Source: Gymnothorax reevesii (Eukaryota; Chordata; Actinopteri; Anguilliformes; Muraenidae). Taken from it: a DNA stretch of 64,000 nt. Positions 54,701-64,000 of the stretch are shown here, in pieces. The position numbers and the translations under genes are program-made. The notes beneath the pieces were generated by a model, which worked only from the letters and a program-made list of their open reading frames with translations, searched no databases and was not told the DNA's origin. Position 1 is the stretch's first letter. The number at the start of each line of letters is the position of its first letter. The stretch covers positions 72,898,712 through 72,962,711 of the forward strand of contig CM056581.1 of NCBI GenBank assembly GCA_029721435.1, given 5' to 3'.

Positions 54701-57530
54701 GGCAGTTGCTATGGTGTTGTGGGTGGTTGCTAGGCGGGTGCTACGGTCTGCTGGGTGGTTGCTAGGCAGTTGCTATGGTGTTCTGGGTGGTTGCTAGGCG
54801 GTTGCTATGGTCTTCTGGGTGGTTGCTAGGCGGTTGCTATGGTGTTCTGGGTGGGTGCTAGGCGGTTGCTATGGTGTTCTGGGTGGTTGCTAGGGCGTTG
54901 CTAGGCCGTTTCTGATGGTTGCTAGGCGGTTGCTATGGTGTTCTGGGTGGTTGCTAGGGCGTTGCTAGGGCGTTTCTGATGGTTGCTAGGCGGTTGCTAT
55001 TGTGTTCTGGGTGGTTGCTAGGGCGTTGGTAGGCGGTTGCTATGGTGTTCTGGGTGGTTGTTAGGGTGTTGCTAGGCAGTTGCTATGGTGTTCTGGGTGG
55101 TTGCTAGGCGGTTGCTATGGTGTTCTGTGTGGTTGCTAGCGCGTTGCTATGGTATTTTGGGTGGTTGCTAGGTGGTTGCTATGGTGTTCTGGGTGGTTGC
55201 TAGGGCGTTGCTAGGCAGTTGCTATGGTGTTCTGGGTGGTTGCTAGGCTGTTGCTAGGCAGTTGCTATGGTGTTCTGGGTGGTTGCTAGGTGGTTGCTAT
55301 GGTCTTCTGGGTGGTTGCTAGGCGGTTGCTACGGTGTTCTGGGTGGTTGCTAGGCGGTTGCTATGGTGTTCTGGGTGGTTGCTAGGGCGTTTCTAGGCAG
55401 TTGCTATGGTGTTCTGATGGTTGCTAGGCGGTTGCTATGGTCTTCTGGGTGGTTGCAAGGCGGTTGCTATGGTGTTCTGGGTGGTTGCTAGGCGGTTGCT
55501 ATGGTGTTCTGGGTGGTTGCTAGGGCGTTACTAGGCAGTTGCTATGGTGTTCTGATGGTTGCTAGGCGGTTGCTATGGTGTTCTGGGTGGTTGCTAGGGC
55601 GTTGCTCGGCAGTTGCTATGGTGTTCTGGGTGGTTGCTAGGGCGTTGCTATGGTGTTCTGGGTGGTAGCTAGGCGGTTGCTATTGTGTTCTGGGTCATTG
55701 CTAGGGCGTTGCTAGGCAGTTGCTATGGTGTTCTGGGTGGTTGCTAGGGCGTTGCTATGGTGTTCTGGGTGGTAGGTAGGCGGTTGCTATTGTGTTCTGG
55801 GTGGTTGCTAGGGCGTTGCTAGGCGGTTGCTATGGTGTTCTGGGAGGTAGCTAGGTGGTTGCTAGTCAGTTGCTATGGTGTTCTGGGTGGTTGCTAGGCG
55901 GTTGCTATGGTGTTCTGGGTGGTTGCTAGGCGGTTGCTATGGTGTTCTGGGTGGTTGCTAGGGCGTTGCTAGGCAGTTGCTATGGTGTTCTGATGGTTGC
56001 TAGGCGGTTGCTATGGTGTTCTGGGTGGTTGCTAGGGCGTTGCTAGGCAGTTGCTATGGTGTTCTGGGTGGTTGCTAGGGCGTTGCTATGGTGTTCTGGT
56101 TGGTAGCTAGGCGGTTGCTATGGTGTTCTGGGTGGTTGCTAGGGCGTTGCTAGGCAGTTGCTATGGTGTTCTGGGTGGTTGCTAGGGCGTTGCTATGGTG
56201 TTCTGGGTGGTAGCTAGGCAGTTGCTATTGTGTTCTGGGTGGTTGCTAGGGCGTTGCTAGGCGGTTGCTATGGTGTTCTGGGTGGTTGTAAGGGTGTTGC
56301 TAGGCAGTTGCTCTGATGTTCTGGGTGGTTGCTAGGCGGTTGCTATGGTGTTCTGGGTGGTTGCTAGCGCTTTGCTAGGCAGTTGCTATGGTGTTCTGGG
56401 TGGTTGCTAGGCGGTTGCTATGGTGTTCTGGGTGGTTGCTCGGGTGTTGCTAGGCAGTTGCTATGGTGTTCTGGGTGGTTGCTAGGCAGTTGCTATGGTG
56501 TTTTGGGTGGTTGCTAGGCGGTTGCTATGGTGTTCTGGGTGGTTGCTAGGGCGTTGCTAGGCAGTTGCTATGGTGTTCTGGGTGGTTGCTGGGCGGTTGC
56601 TATGGTGTTGTGGGTGGTTGCTAGGGCATTGCTAGGCAGTTGCTATGGTGTTGTGGGTGGTTGCTAGGTGGTTGCTATGGTGTTCTGGGTGGTTGCTAGC
56701 GCGTTGCTAGGCAGTTGCTATGGTATTTTGGGTGGTTGCTAGGTGGTTGGTATGGTGTTCTGGGTGGTTGCTAGGGCGTTGCTAGGCAGTTGCTATGGTG
56801 TTCTGGGTGGTTGCTAGGCGGTTGCTATGGTGTTCTGGGTGGTTGCTCGGGTGTTGCTAGGCAGTTGCTATGGTGTTCTGGGTGGTTGCTAGGCGGTTGC
56901 TGTGGTGTTCTGGGTGGTTGCTAGGGCGTTGCTACGGTGTTCTGGGTGGTTGCTAGGGCGTTGCTAGGCAGTTGCTATGGTGTTCTGGGTGGTTGCTCGG
57001 CGGTTGCTATGGTGTTTTGGGTGGTTGCTAGGGCGTTGCTAGGCAGTTGCTATGGTGTTCTGGGTGGTTGCTAGGCGGTTGCTAAGGTGTTCTTGGTGGT
57101 TGCTAGGGCGTTGCTAGGCAGTTGCTATGGTGTTTTGGGTGGTTGCTGGGCGGTTGCTATGGTGTTCTGGGTGGTTGTTAGGGCGTTGCTAGGCAGTTGC
57201 TATGGTGTTCTGGGTGGTTACTAGGCAGTTGCTATGGTGTTCTTGGTGGTTGTTAGGGCGTTGCTAGGCGGTTGCTATGGTGTTCTGGGTGGTTGCTAGG
57301 GCGTTGCTAGGCAGTTGCTTTGGTGTTCTGAATGGTTGCTTGGCGGTTGCTATGGTGTTTTGGGTGGTTGCTAGGGCGTTGCTTGGCAGTTGCTATCGTG
57401 TTCTGGGTGGTTGCTAGGCAGTTGCTATGGTGTTTTGGGTGGTTGCTAGGCGGTTGCTATGGTGTTCTGAATATTTGCTTGGGCATTGCTCGACAGTTGC
57501 TATGTTGTTCTTGTTGTTGCTAGGGCGTTG
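51716..57530 (+). repeat. GT-rich minisatellite array 9
   Basis: 5.8 kb. The middle (52.5-54.1 kb) carries the GGGCCTTGCTAGG / GGGAGGTTGCTAGGGCATTG pair seen in arrays 1, 3 and 7. The right part (from 55.1 kb) parallels array 6. A dense run of bases changed to G lies at 54321-54390. Confidence 0.97.
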
Positions 57531-57609
57531 ATGTGTCTTGTTTGGGGATCGAGTGAAAACTGGGAGAAGTAGTGAACCGTACGATTACGAAATTATTTGG
57601 AATATTAAC

Positions 57610-58186
57610 AAGGAAGGAAGGAGGGAAAGAAGGAACTAATGAGGGAAGTAAGGAAAGAAGGAATATAGGAAAAAAAGAAGGAAATCAAAGGAAGGCAGGA
57701 AAGAACAAAGGAAAGAAGGCGAGGATGGATGGAAAGAAACAGAGGAATGAAGGAAAGAAGGAAGTAAAGAAGGAAGGAAAGGAAGAAGGGAAGAAGAAGG
57801 ATTTAAGTAAATATAGAAGGAAGGCAGGAAGGAAGGAAGTGAGGAAGAAGAAATGAAAAACAGAAGGAAAGAGGGAAGGAAGGTAAGAAAAAGTAAAGAA
57901 AGGAAGATGGAAGGAAAGAGACGGAGGGCAGAAAGAAGAAAGGAAGAAAGATAAGAAGGATATGAAGGAATGAAAGAAGGCATGATGGAAGGGAAGAAAA
58001 ACTAAGGAAGGTAGGAAAGAAAATTGGTAGGGAGGAAGAATGGGAGGAAGGATGAAAGACAGGATAGAAGGAAGTAAAGTAGGAAAGAAGGAACGAATAA
58101 AGGAAGGAAGGAATGAAAGAAAGAAATAGGAGGGAAAAAGAAAGAAGGAATGACAGAAAATAGAAGGGAGGAAAGCAGTAAGGAAG
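57610..58186 (+). repeat. Polypurine GGAA/GAAA tract, copy 9
   Basis: 577 bp, as copy 6. Private variant GACGGAGGGCAGAAAG near 57920. Confidence 0.96.
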
Positions 58187-58482
58187 CTGTAGTCTCAACA
58201 GAGCTAGATTGTAGTCTTACAGCCCGAGAAACTGACAGTTACAGCAGGTGGTCAGAACACCTGGCACAAGATTCCATTTGCTTAATGGCCCTATTGTGAT
58301 GTCATAATGCCAATGTTAAGTCTATGGGGGGAAAAAATTTATAGTTTTTTATAAATAACTCAAAAAGTATAAAAGTTACAAAGATGAAAAATACATTGCA
58401 CAGGTGTCCTAAGTAAGACCTACGCAACGCAGTTTGAATGAAGTTTCTAAGATAAACGGTTGAGGCCGCATTAAGTGTGTTA

Positions 58483-58483
<1 letters not shown>

Positions 58484-58522
<39 letters not shown>
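58484..58522 (+). repeat. (AAT)13 microsatellite, copy 9
   Basis: Thirteen units, followed by the module. Confidence 0.96.
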
Positions 58523-58524
<2 letters not shown>

Positions 58525-58566
58525 GAAGACCAGGATAACAATAGTGAGCATTTTCAATGCACACTA
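58523..58566 (+). repeat. 44-nt AAT-associated module, single copy
   Basis: Identical in layout to the module of copy 1, with a short AATAATAAC linker after it rather than ACTAG directly. Confidence 0.95.
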
Positions 58567-58617
58567 ATAATAACTAGATAATGTAATTCCAGGGAATTAC
58601 GTGTGCATTGAAAATGC
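58548..58617. other. Nested palindrome / foldback, copy 9
   Basis: Left arm 58548-58564 pairs exactly with 58601-58617. The loop is six bases longer than in copies 1, 2 and 7 because of the AAT linker. Confidence 0.92.
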
Positions 58618-58992
58618 AAAGTGTAGTTGCATAAGGTGGAGTTTGTAACATATTATTGCTTTATGATATTGGTAGCTACATTTTTAGTAGGATAATTATG
58701 GTAGTGGTGAGGACTTTTATTTTGAAACAGATGTGGACTAAGGAAACAGTTTGCGGGAGTCATAGTTGATGACAACTGTCATATGGAAATTTTTAATTGT
58801 GACATTTTTTAATAGTGAAGAATTGTAATGAGGACTTATATTTTGAGACAGGATTGGGCAGAAGAAACAGTCACCGGAAGTCATAGTCGAAAACAATCAG
58901 GAGTTGGAATGGCTGAAAGGTTGATAAGTTGAGTAGCTTAAAAAGTTACATTTTTTTATTGTAATTTGACATAATGAGGACTGGCTGTAACA

Positions 58993-61900
58993 GTTGTTAG
59001 GCAGTTGCTATGGTGTTCTGTGTACTTGTGAGGGTGTTGCTAGGCAGCTGCTATCGTGTTCCGGGTGGTTGCTAGGGCATTGCTAGGCAGTTGCAATGGT
59101 GTTCTGGGTGGTTGCTAGGGCCTTGCTAAGCGGTTGCTATGGTGTTCTGAGTGGTTGACAGGGCATTGCTAGGCGATTGCTATGGTGTTCTGGGTGGTTG
59201 TAAGGCGGTTGCTATGGCGTTCTGGGTGGTTGCTAGAGCGTTGCTATGGGGTTCTGGGTGGTTGCTAGGCGGTTGCTATGGCATTCTGGGTGGTTGCTAG
59301 GGCTTTGCTAAGCAGTTGCTATGATGTTCTGGGTGGTTGCTAGGGCTTTGCTAAGCAGTTGCTATGATGTTCTGGGTGGTTGCTAGGGTGTTGCTTGGCA
59401 GTTGCTATGCTGTTCTGGGTGGTTGCTAGGCCGTTGCTATGGTGTTCTTGGTGGTTGCTAGGGCGTTGCTAGGCAGTTGCTATGGTGTTCTGGGTGGTTG
59501 TTAGGGTGGTTGCTATGGCGTTCTGGGTGGTTGCTAGGGCATTGCTAAGCAGTTGCTATGGTGTTCTGGGTGGTTGCTACAGCATTGCAAGGCGGTTGCT
59601 ATGGTGTTCTGAGTGGTTGCTAGGGTGTTGCTAGGCAGTTGCTATGGTGTTCTGGGTGGTTGCTAGGTGGTTGCTATGGTGATCTGGTTGGTTGCTAGGT
59701 GGTTGCTATGGTGTTCTGGGGGGTTGCTAGGGCGGGGCTAGGCGGTTGCTAGGGTGTTCTGGGTGGTTGCTCGGGCGTTGCTAGGCAGTTGCTATGGTGT
59801 TCTGCGTGGTTGCTAAGGCGTTGCTATGGTGTTCTGGGTGGTTGCTAGGGCGTTGCTAGGTAGTTGCTATGGTGTTCTGGATTGTTGCTAGGCGGTTGCT
59901 ATGGTGTTCTCGGTGGTTACTAGGGTGTTGCTATGGTGTTCTGGGTGGTTGTTAGGCGGTTGCTCTGGTGTTGTGGGTGGTTGCTAGGCGGTTGCTATGG
60001 TGTTCTGGGTGGTTGCTAGGTCGTTGCTAGGCAGTTGCTATGGTGTTCTGGGTTGTTGCTAGGCGGTTGCTTAGGTGTTCTGGGTGGTTGCTAGGGCGTT
60101 GCTAGGCAGTTGCTATGGTGTTCTGATGGTTGCTAGGCAGTTGCTATGGTGTTCTGGGTGGTTGCTAGGGCGTTGCAAGGCAGTTGCTATGGTGTTCTGG
60201 GTGGTTGCTAGGGCGTTGCTATGGTGTTCTGGGTGGTTGCTAGGGCGTTGCTAGGCAGTTGCTATGGTGTTCTGGGTGGTTGCTAGGGCGTTGCTATGGT
60301 GTTCTAAGTGGTAGCTAGGCGGTTGCTATGGTGTGCTGGGTGGTTGCTAGGCGGTTGCTCTGGTGTTCTGGGTGGTTGCTAGGCGGTTGCTATGGTGTTC
60401 TGGGAGGTTGCTAGGGCATTGCTAGGCTGTTGCTATGGTGTTCTGGGTGGTTGCTAGGGCGTTGCTAGGCGGTTGCTATGGTGGTCTGGGTGGTTGTTAG
60501 GGTGTTGCTAGGCAGTTGCTTTGGTGTTCTGGATGGTTGCTAGGCGGTTGCTATGGTGTTCTGGGTGGTTGCTAGGGTGTTGCTATGGTGTTCTGGGTGG
60601 TTGTTAGGCGGTTGCACTGGTGTTCTGGGTGGTTTCTAGGCAGTTGCTATGGTGTTCTGGGTGGTTGCTAGGTCGTTGCTAGGCGGTTGCTATGGTGTTC
60701 TGGGTGGTTGCTAGGCGGTTGCTTAGGTGTTTTGCGTGGTTGCTAGGGGGTTGGTAGGCAGTTGCTATGGGGTTCTGATGGTTGCTAGGCAGTTGCTATG
60801 GTGTTCTGGGTGGTTGCTAGGGCGTTGCTAGGCAGTTGCTATGGTGTTCTGGGTGGTTGCTAGGGCGTTGCTATGGTGTTCGGGGTGGTTGCTAGGGCGT
60901 TGCTAGGCAGTTGCTATGGTGTTCTGGGTGGTTGCTCGGGCGTTGCTATGGTGTTCTGGGTGGTAGCTAGGCGGTTGCTATGGTGTTCTGGGTGGTTGCT
61001 AGGCGGTTGCTATTGTGTTCTGGGTGGTTGCTAGGTGGTTGCTATGGTGTTCTGGGTGGTTGCTAGGGCGGTGCTAGGCAGTTGCAATGGTGTGCTGGGT
61101 GGTAGCTTGGCGGTTGCTATGGTGTTCTGGGATGTTGCTAGGGCATTGCTAGGCGGTTGCTATGGTGTTCTGGGTGGTTGCTAGGGCCTTGCTAGGCGGT
61201 TGCTATGGTGTTCTGGGAGGTTGCTAGGGCATTGCTAGGCTGTTGCTATGGTGTTCTGGGTGGTTGCTAGGGCGTTGCTAGGCGGTTGCTATGGTGTTAT
61301 GGGTGGTTGTTAGGGTGTTGCTAGGCAGTTGCTATGGTGTTCTGGGAGGGTGCAAGGGCATTGCTAGGCTGTTGCTATCGTGTTCTGGGTGGTTGCTAGG
61401 GCGTTGCTAGCGGGTTGCTATGGTGTTCTGGGTGGTTGTGAGGGTGTTGCTAGGCAGTTGCTATGGTGTTCTGGGTGGTTGCTAGGCGGGTGGTATGGTG
61501 TTGTGGGTGGTTGCTAGGGCGTTGTTAGGCAGTTGCTATGGTGTTTTGGGTGGTTGCTAGGTGGGGGCTAGGGTGTTCTGGGTGGTTGTTAGGGCGTTGC
61601 TAGGCAGTTGCTATGGTGTTCTGGGTGGTTTTTAGGGTGTTGCTAGGCAGTTGCTATGGTGTTCTGGGTGGTTGCTAGGCGGCAGCCATGGTCTTCTGGG
61701 TGGTTGGTAGGGCGTTGTTAGGCGGTTGCTATGGTTTTTTGGGTGGTTGCTAGGTGGTTGCTATGGTGTTCTGGGTGGTTGCTAGGGCGTTGCTAGGCAG
61801 TTGCTATTGTGTTCTGGGTGGTTGCTAGGCTGTTGCTATGGTGTTCTGGGTGGTTGCTAGGGCGTTGCTAGGCGGTTGCTATGGTGTTCTGGGTGGTTGT

Positions 61901-63473
61901 TAGGGTGTTACTAGGCAGTTGCTATGGTGTTCTGGGTGGTTGCTAGGCGGTTGCTATGGTGTTCTGGGTGGTTGCTAGGGCGTTGCTAGGCAGTTGCTAT
62001 GGTGTTCTGGATGGTTGCTAGGCGGGTGCTATGGTGTTCCGGGTGGTTGCTAGGGTGTTGCTATGGTGTTCTGGGCGGTTGCTAGGGCGTTGCTAGGCGG
62101 TTGCTATGGTGTTCTGGGTGGTTGTTAGGGTGTTGCTAGGCAGTTGCTATGGTGTTCTGGGTGGTTGCTAGGCGGTTGCTATGGTGTTCTGGGTGGTTGC
62201 TAGGGCGTTGTAAGGCAGTTGCTATGGTGTTTTGGGTGGTTGCTATGGTGTTCTGGGTGGTTGCTAGGGCGTTGCTAGGCAGTTGCTATGGTGTTCTGGG
62301 TGGTAGCTAGGCGGTTGCTATGGTGTTCTGGGTGGTTGCTATGCGGTTGCTATGGTGTTCTGGGTGGTTGCTAGGGCGTTGTTAGGCAGTTGCTATGGTG
62401 TTTTGGGTGGTTGCTAGGTGGTTGCTATGGTGTTCTGGGTGGTTGGTAGGGCGTTGCTAGGCAGTTGCTATGGTGTTCTGGGTGGTTGCTAGGCTGTTGC
62501 TCTGGTGTTCTGGGTGGTTGCTAGGGCGTTGCTAGGGGGTTGCTATGGTGTTCTGGGTGGTTGTTAGGGTGTTGCTAGGCAGTTGCTATGGTGTTCTGGG
62601 TGGTTGCTAGGCGGTTGCTATGGTGTTCTGGGTGGTTGCTAGGGCGTTGCTAGGTAGTTGCTTAGGTGTTCTGGATGGTTGCTAGGCGGTTGCTATGGTG
62701 TTCTGGGTGGTTGCTAGGGTGTTGCTGTGGTGTTCTGGGTGGTTGCTAGGGCGTTGCTAGGCGGTTGCTATGGTGTTCTGGGTGGTTGTTAGGGTGTTGC
62801 TAGGCAGTTGCTATGGTGTTCTGGGTGGTTGCTAGGCGGTTGCTATGGTGTTCTGGGTGGTTGCTAGGGCGTTGTTAGGCAGTTGCTATGGTGTTTTGGG
62901 TGGTTGCTAGGTGGTTGCTATGGTGTTCTGGGTGGTTGCTAGGGCGTTGCTAGGCAGTTGCTATGGTGTTCTGGGTGGTTGCTAGGCGGTTGCTATGGTG
63001 TTCTGGGTGGTTGCTAGGCTGTTGCTATGGTGTTCTGGGTGGTTGCTAGGGCGTTGCTAGGCGGTTGCTATGGTGTTCTGGGTGGTTGTTAGGGTGTTGC
63101 TAGGCAGTTGCTATGGTTTTTTGGGTGGTTGCTAGGCGGTTGCTATGGTATTCTGGGTGGTTGCTACGGCGTTGTTAGGCAGTTGCTATGGTGTTTTGGG
63201 TGGTTGCTAGGTGGTTGCTATGGTGTTCTGGGTGGTTGCTAGGGCGTTGCTAGGCAGTTGCTATGGTGTTCTGGGTGGTTGCTAGGCGGTTGCTATGGTG
63301 TTCTGGGTGGTTGCTAGGCTGTTGCTATGGTGTTCTGGGTGGTTGCGAGGGCGTTGCTAGGCGGTTGCTATGGTGTTCTGGGTGGTTGCTAGGCGGTTGC
63401 TATGGTGTTCTGAATATTTGCTTGGGCATTGCTCGACAGTTGCTATGTTGTTCTTGTTGTTGCTAGGGCGTTG
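58993..63473 (+). repeat. GT-rich minisatellite array 10
   Basis: 4.5 kb. It contains a 652-bp local duplication (TCGTTGCTAGG at 60021 and 60673; GCTTAGGTG shortly after each) and a 300-bp (4 x 75) repeat near its right end. Ends with the standard diverged unit. Confidence 0.97.
62750..63350 (+). repeat. 300-bp (4 x 75) higher-order repeat
   Basis: Variants GTTGTTAGGCAG (62871 and 63171) and GGCTGTTGCTATGG (about 63018 and 63318) recur at exactly 300 bp, which is four 75-bp dimers. Confidence 0.78.
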
Positions 63474-64000
63474 ATGTGTCTTGTTTGGGGATCGAGTGAA
63501 AACTGGGAGAAGTAGCGAACCGTACTATTACGAAATTATTTGGAATATTAACAAGGAAGGAAGGAGGGAGAGAAGGAACTAATGAGGGAAGTAAGGAAAG
63601 AAGGAATATAGGAAAAAAGAAGGAAATCAAAGGAAGGCAGGAAAGAACAAAGGAAAGAAGGCAAGGATGGATGGAAAGAAACAGAGGAATGAAGGAAAGA
63701 AGGAAGTAAAGAAGGAAGGAAAGGAAGAAGGGAAGAAGAAGGATTTAAGTAAAGATAGAAGGAAGGAAGGAAGGATGGAAGTGAGGAAGAAGAAATGAAA
63801 ATCAGAAGGAAAGTAAAGAAAGGAAGAGGGAAGGAAAGAGAGGGAAAGCAGAAAGAAGAAAGGGAGAAAGATAAGAAAGATAAGAAGGAGTGAAAGAAGA
63901 GAAGAAGGAAGGAAAGAAAAACTAAGGAAGGTAGGAAAGAAAATTGGTAGGGAGGAAGAATGGGAGGAAGGATGAAAGGCAGCATAGAAGGAAGTAAAGT
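63474..64000 (+). repeat. Composite spacer, copy 10 (cut by window end)
   Basis: Lead-in 63474-63552, then the polypurine tract to the window end. AT-rich segment, AAT tract and tail lie outside. Lead-in has AGTAGCGAACCG and CGTACTATTACG, private changes, so this copy appears the most diverged. Confidence 0.92.
63553..64000 (+). repeat. Polypurine GGAA/GAAA tract, copy 10 (partial)
   Basis: At least 448 bp. Relative to the others it lacks about 22 bp after CAGAAGGAAAG (near 63811) and has GAAAGATAAGAAGGAGTG near 63875 where others have GAAGGATATGAAGGAATG. Confidence 0.94.

Larger units (their letters stand above)
57531..58992 (+). repeat. Composite spacer, copy 9
   Basis: Polypurine 57610-58186, (AAT)13, one 44-nt module, palindrome, tail. 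Sister of copy 6 but with the module and AATAATAAC linker inserted before CTAGATAATG. Confidence 0.94.
55100..59600 (+). repeat. Distant 4.2-kb duplication, right copy (array 9 end + spacer 9 + array 10 start)
   Basis: Partner of 37.0-41.2 kb, as judged from shared rare variants in unchanged order. The spacing grows from 18.1 to 18.4 kb along the block because of unit gains and losses. Confidence 0.75.

Overview
This window is eukaryotic non-coding satellite DNA. I found no gene of any kind: no protein-coding gene with real codon structure, no rRNA or tRNA, no recognisable transposase or reverse transcriptase, and no CRISPR array. The open frames that exist are by-products of repeats, either GT-rich minisatellite frames or poly-Ser/Phe/Leu frames read from a polypurine tract. 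The repeat style (long GGTTGCTAGG-type minisatellites mixed with GGAA and AAT microsatellites) suggests a teleost fish, perhaps cyprinid-like. That rests on memory of such repeats, not on a search, so treat the organism as unproven.

Two components alternate in one orientation throughout. (1) Ten GT-rich minisatellite arrays lie at 1-2249, 3704-13652, 15206-25653, 27040-28928, 30321-33656, 35067-39147, 40561-47836, 49476-50337, 51716-57530 and 58993-63473. They are built from 11-base submotifs of the GTTGCTAGGNN type, joined into 32-bp and 43-bp units that commonly alternate as a 75-bp dimer. (2) Ten copies of a composite spacer of about 1.4-1.6 kb separate them (the last is cut by the window end). 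Each spacer has a lead-in of about 80 bp, a 561-577 bp purine-only-like GGAA/GAAA tract, an AT-rich non-coding segment of 300 bp, an (AAT)6-16 microsatellite, a nested palindrome, and a 3' tail of about 400 bp containing a degenerate 121-bp-period dimer.

Every spacer joins the minisatellite through the same diverged unit on its left and through one of a few related junctions on its right. Spacer and array therefore appear to have been amplified together as one macrosatellite whose array part varies from 0.86 to 10.4 kb. Superimposed on this are segmental duplications of several ages: an almost identical 3,275-bp pair (spacers 3 and 4), a 3,300-bp (44 x 75) tandem pair at 41.2-47.8 kb, a 3.86-kb pair at 17.7-25.4 kb, a 1.65-kb pair at 6.9-10.2 kb, and distant matches (1-2249 with 45.6-47.8 kb; 37-41.2 kb with 55.1-59.6 kb).

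The most interesting local structure is a 44-nt module next to the AAT tract. It is present 0, 1, 3 or 4 times in different spacers and its end is exactly complementary to the sequence 3' of it, giving a 17-bp-stem foldback. Variant patterns switch between families on either side of this point, which suggests gene conversion or unequal exchange. I see no evidence of an encoded system; the biology here is repeat turnover.
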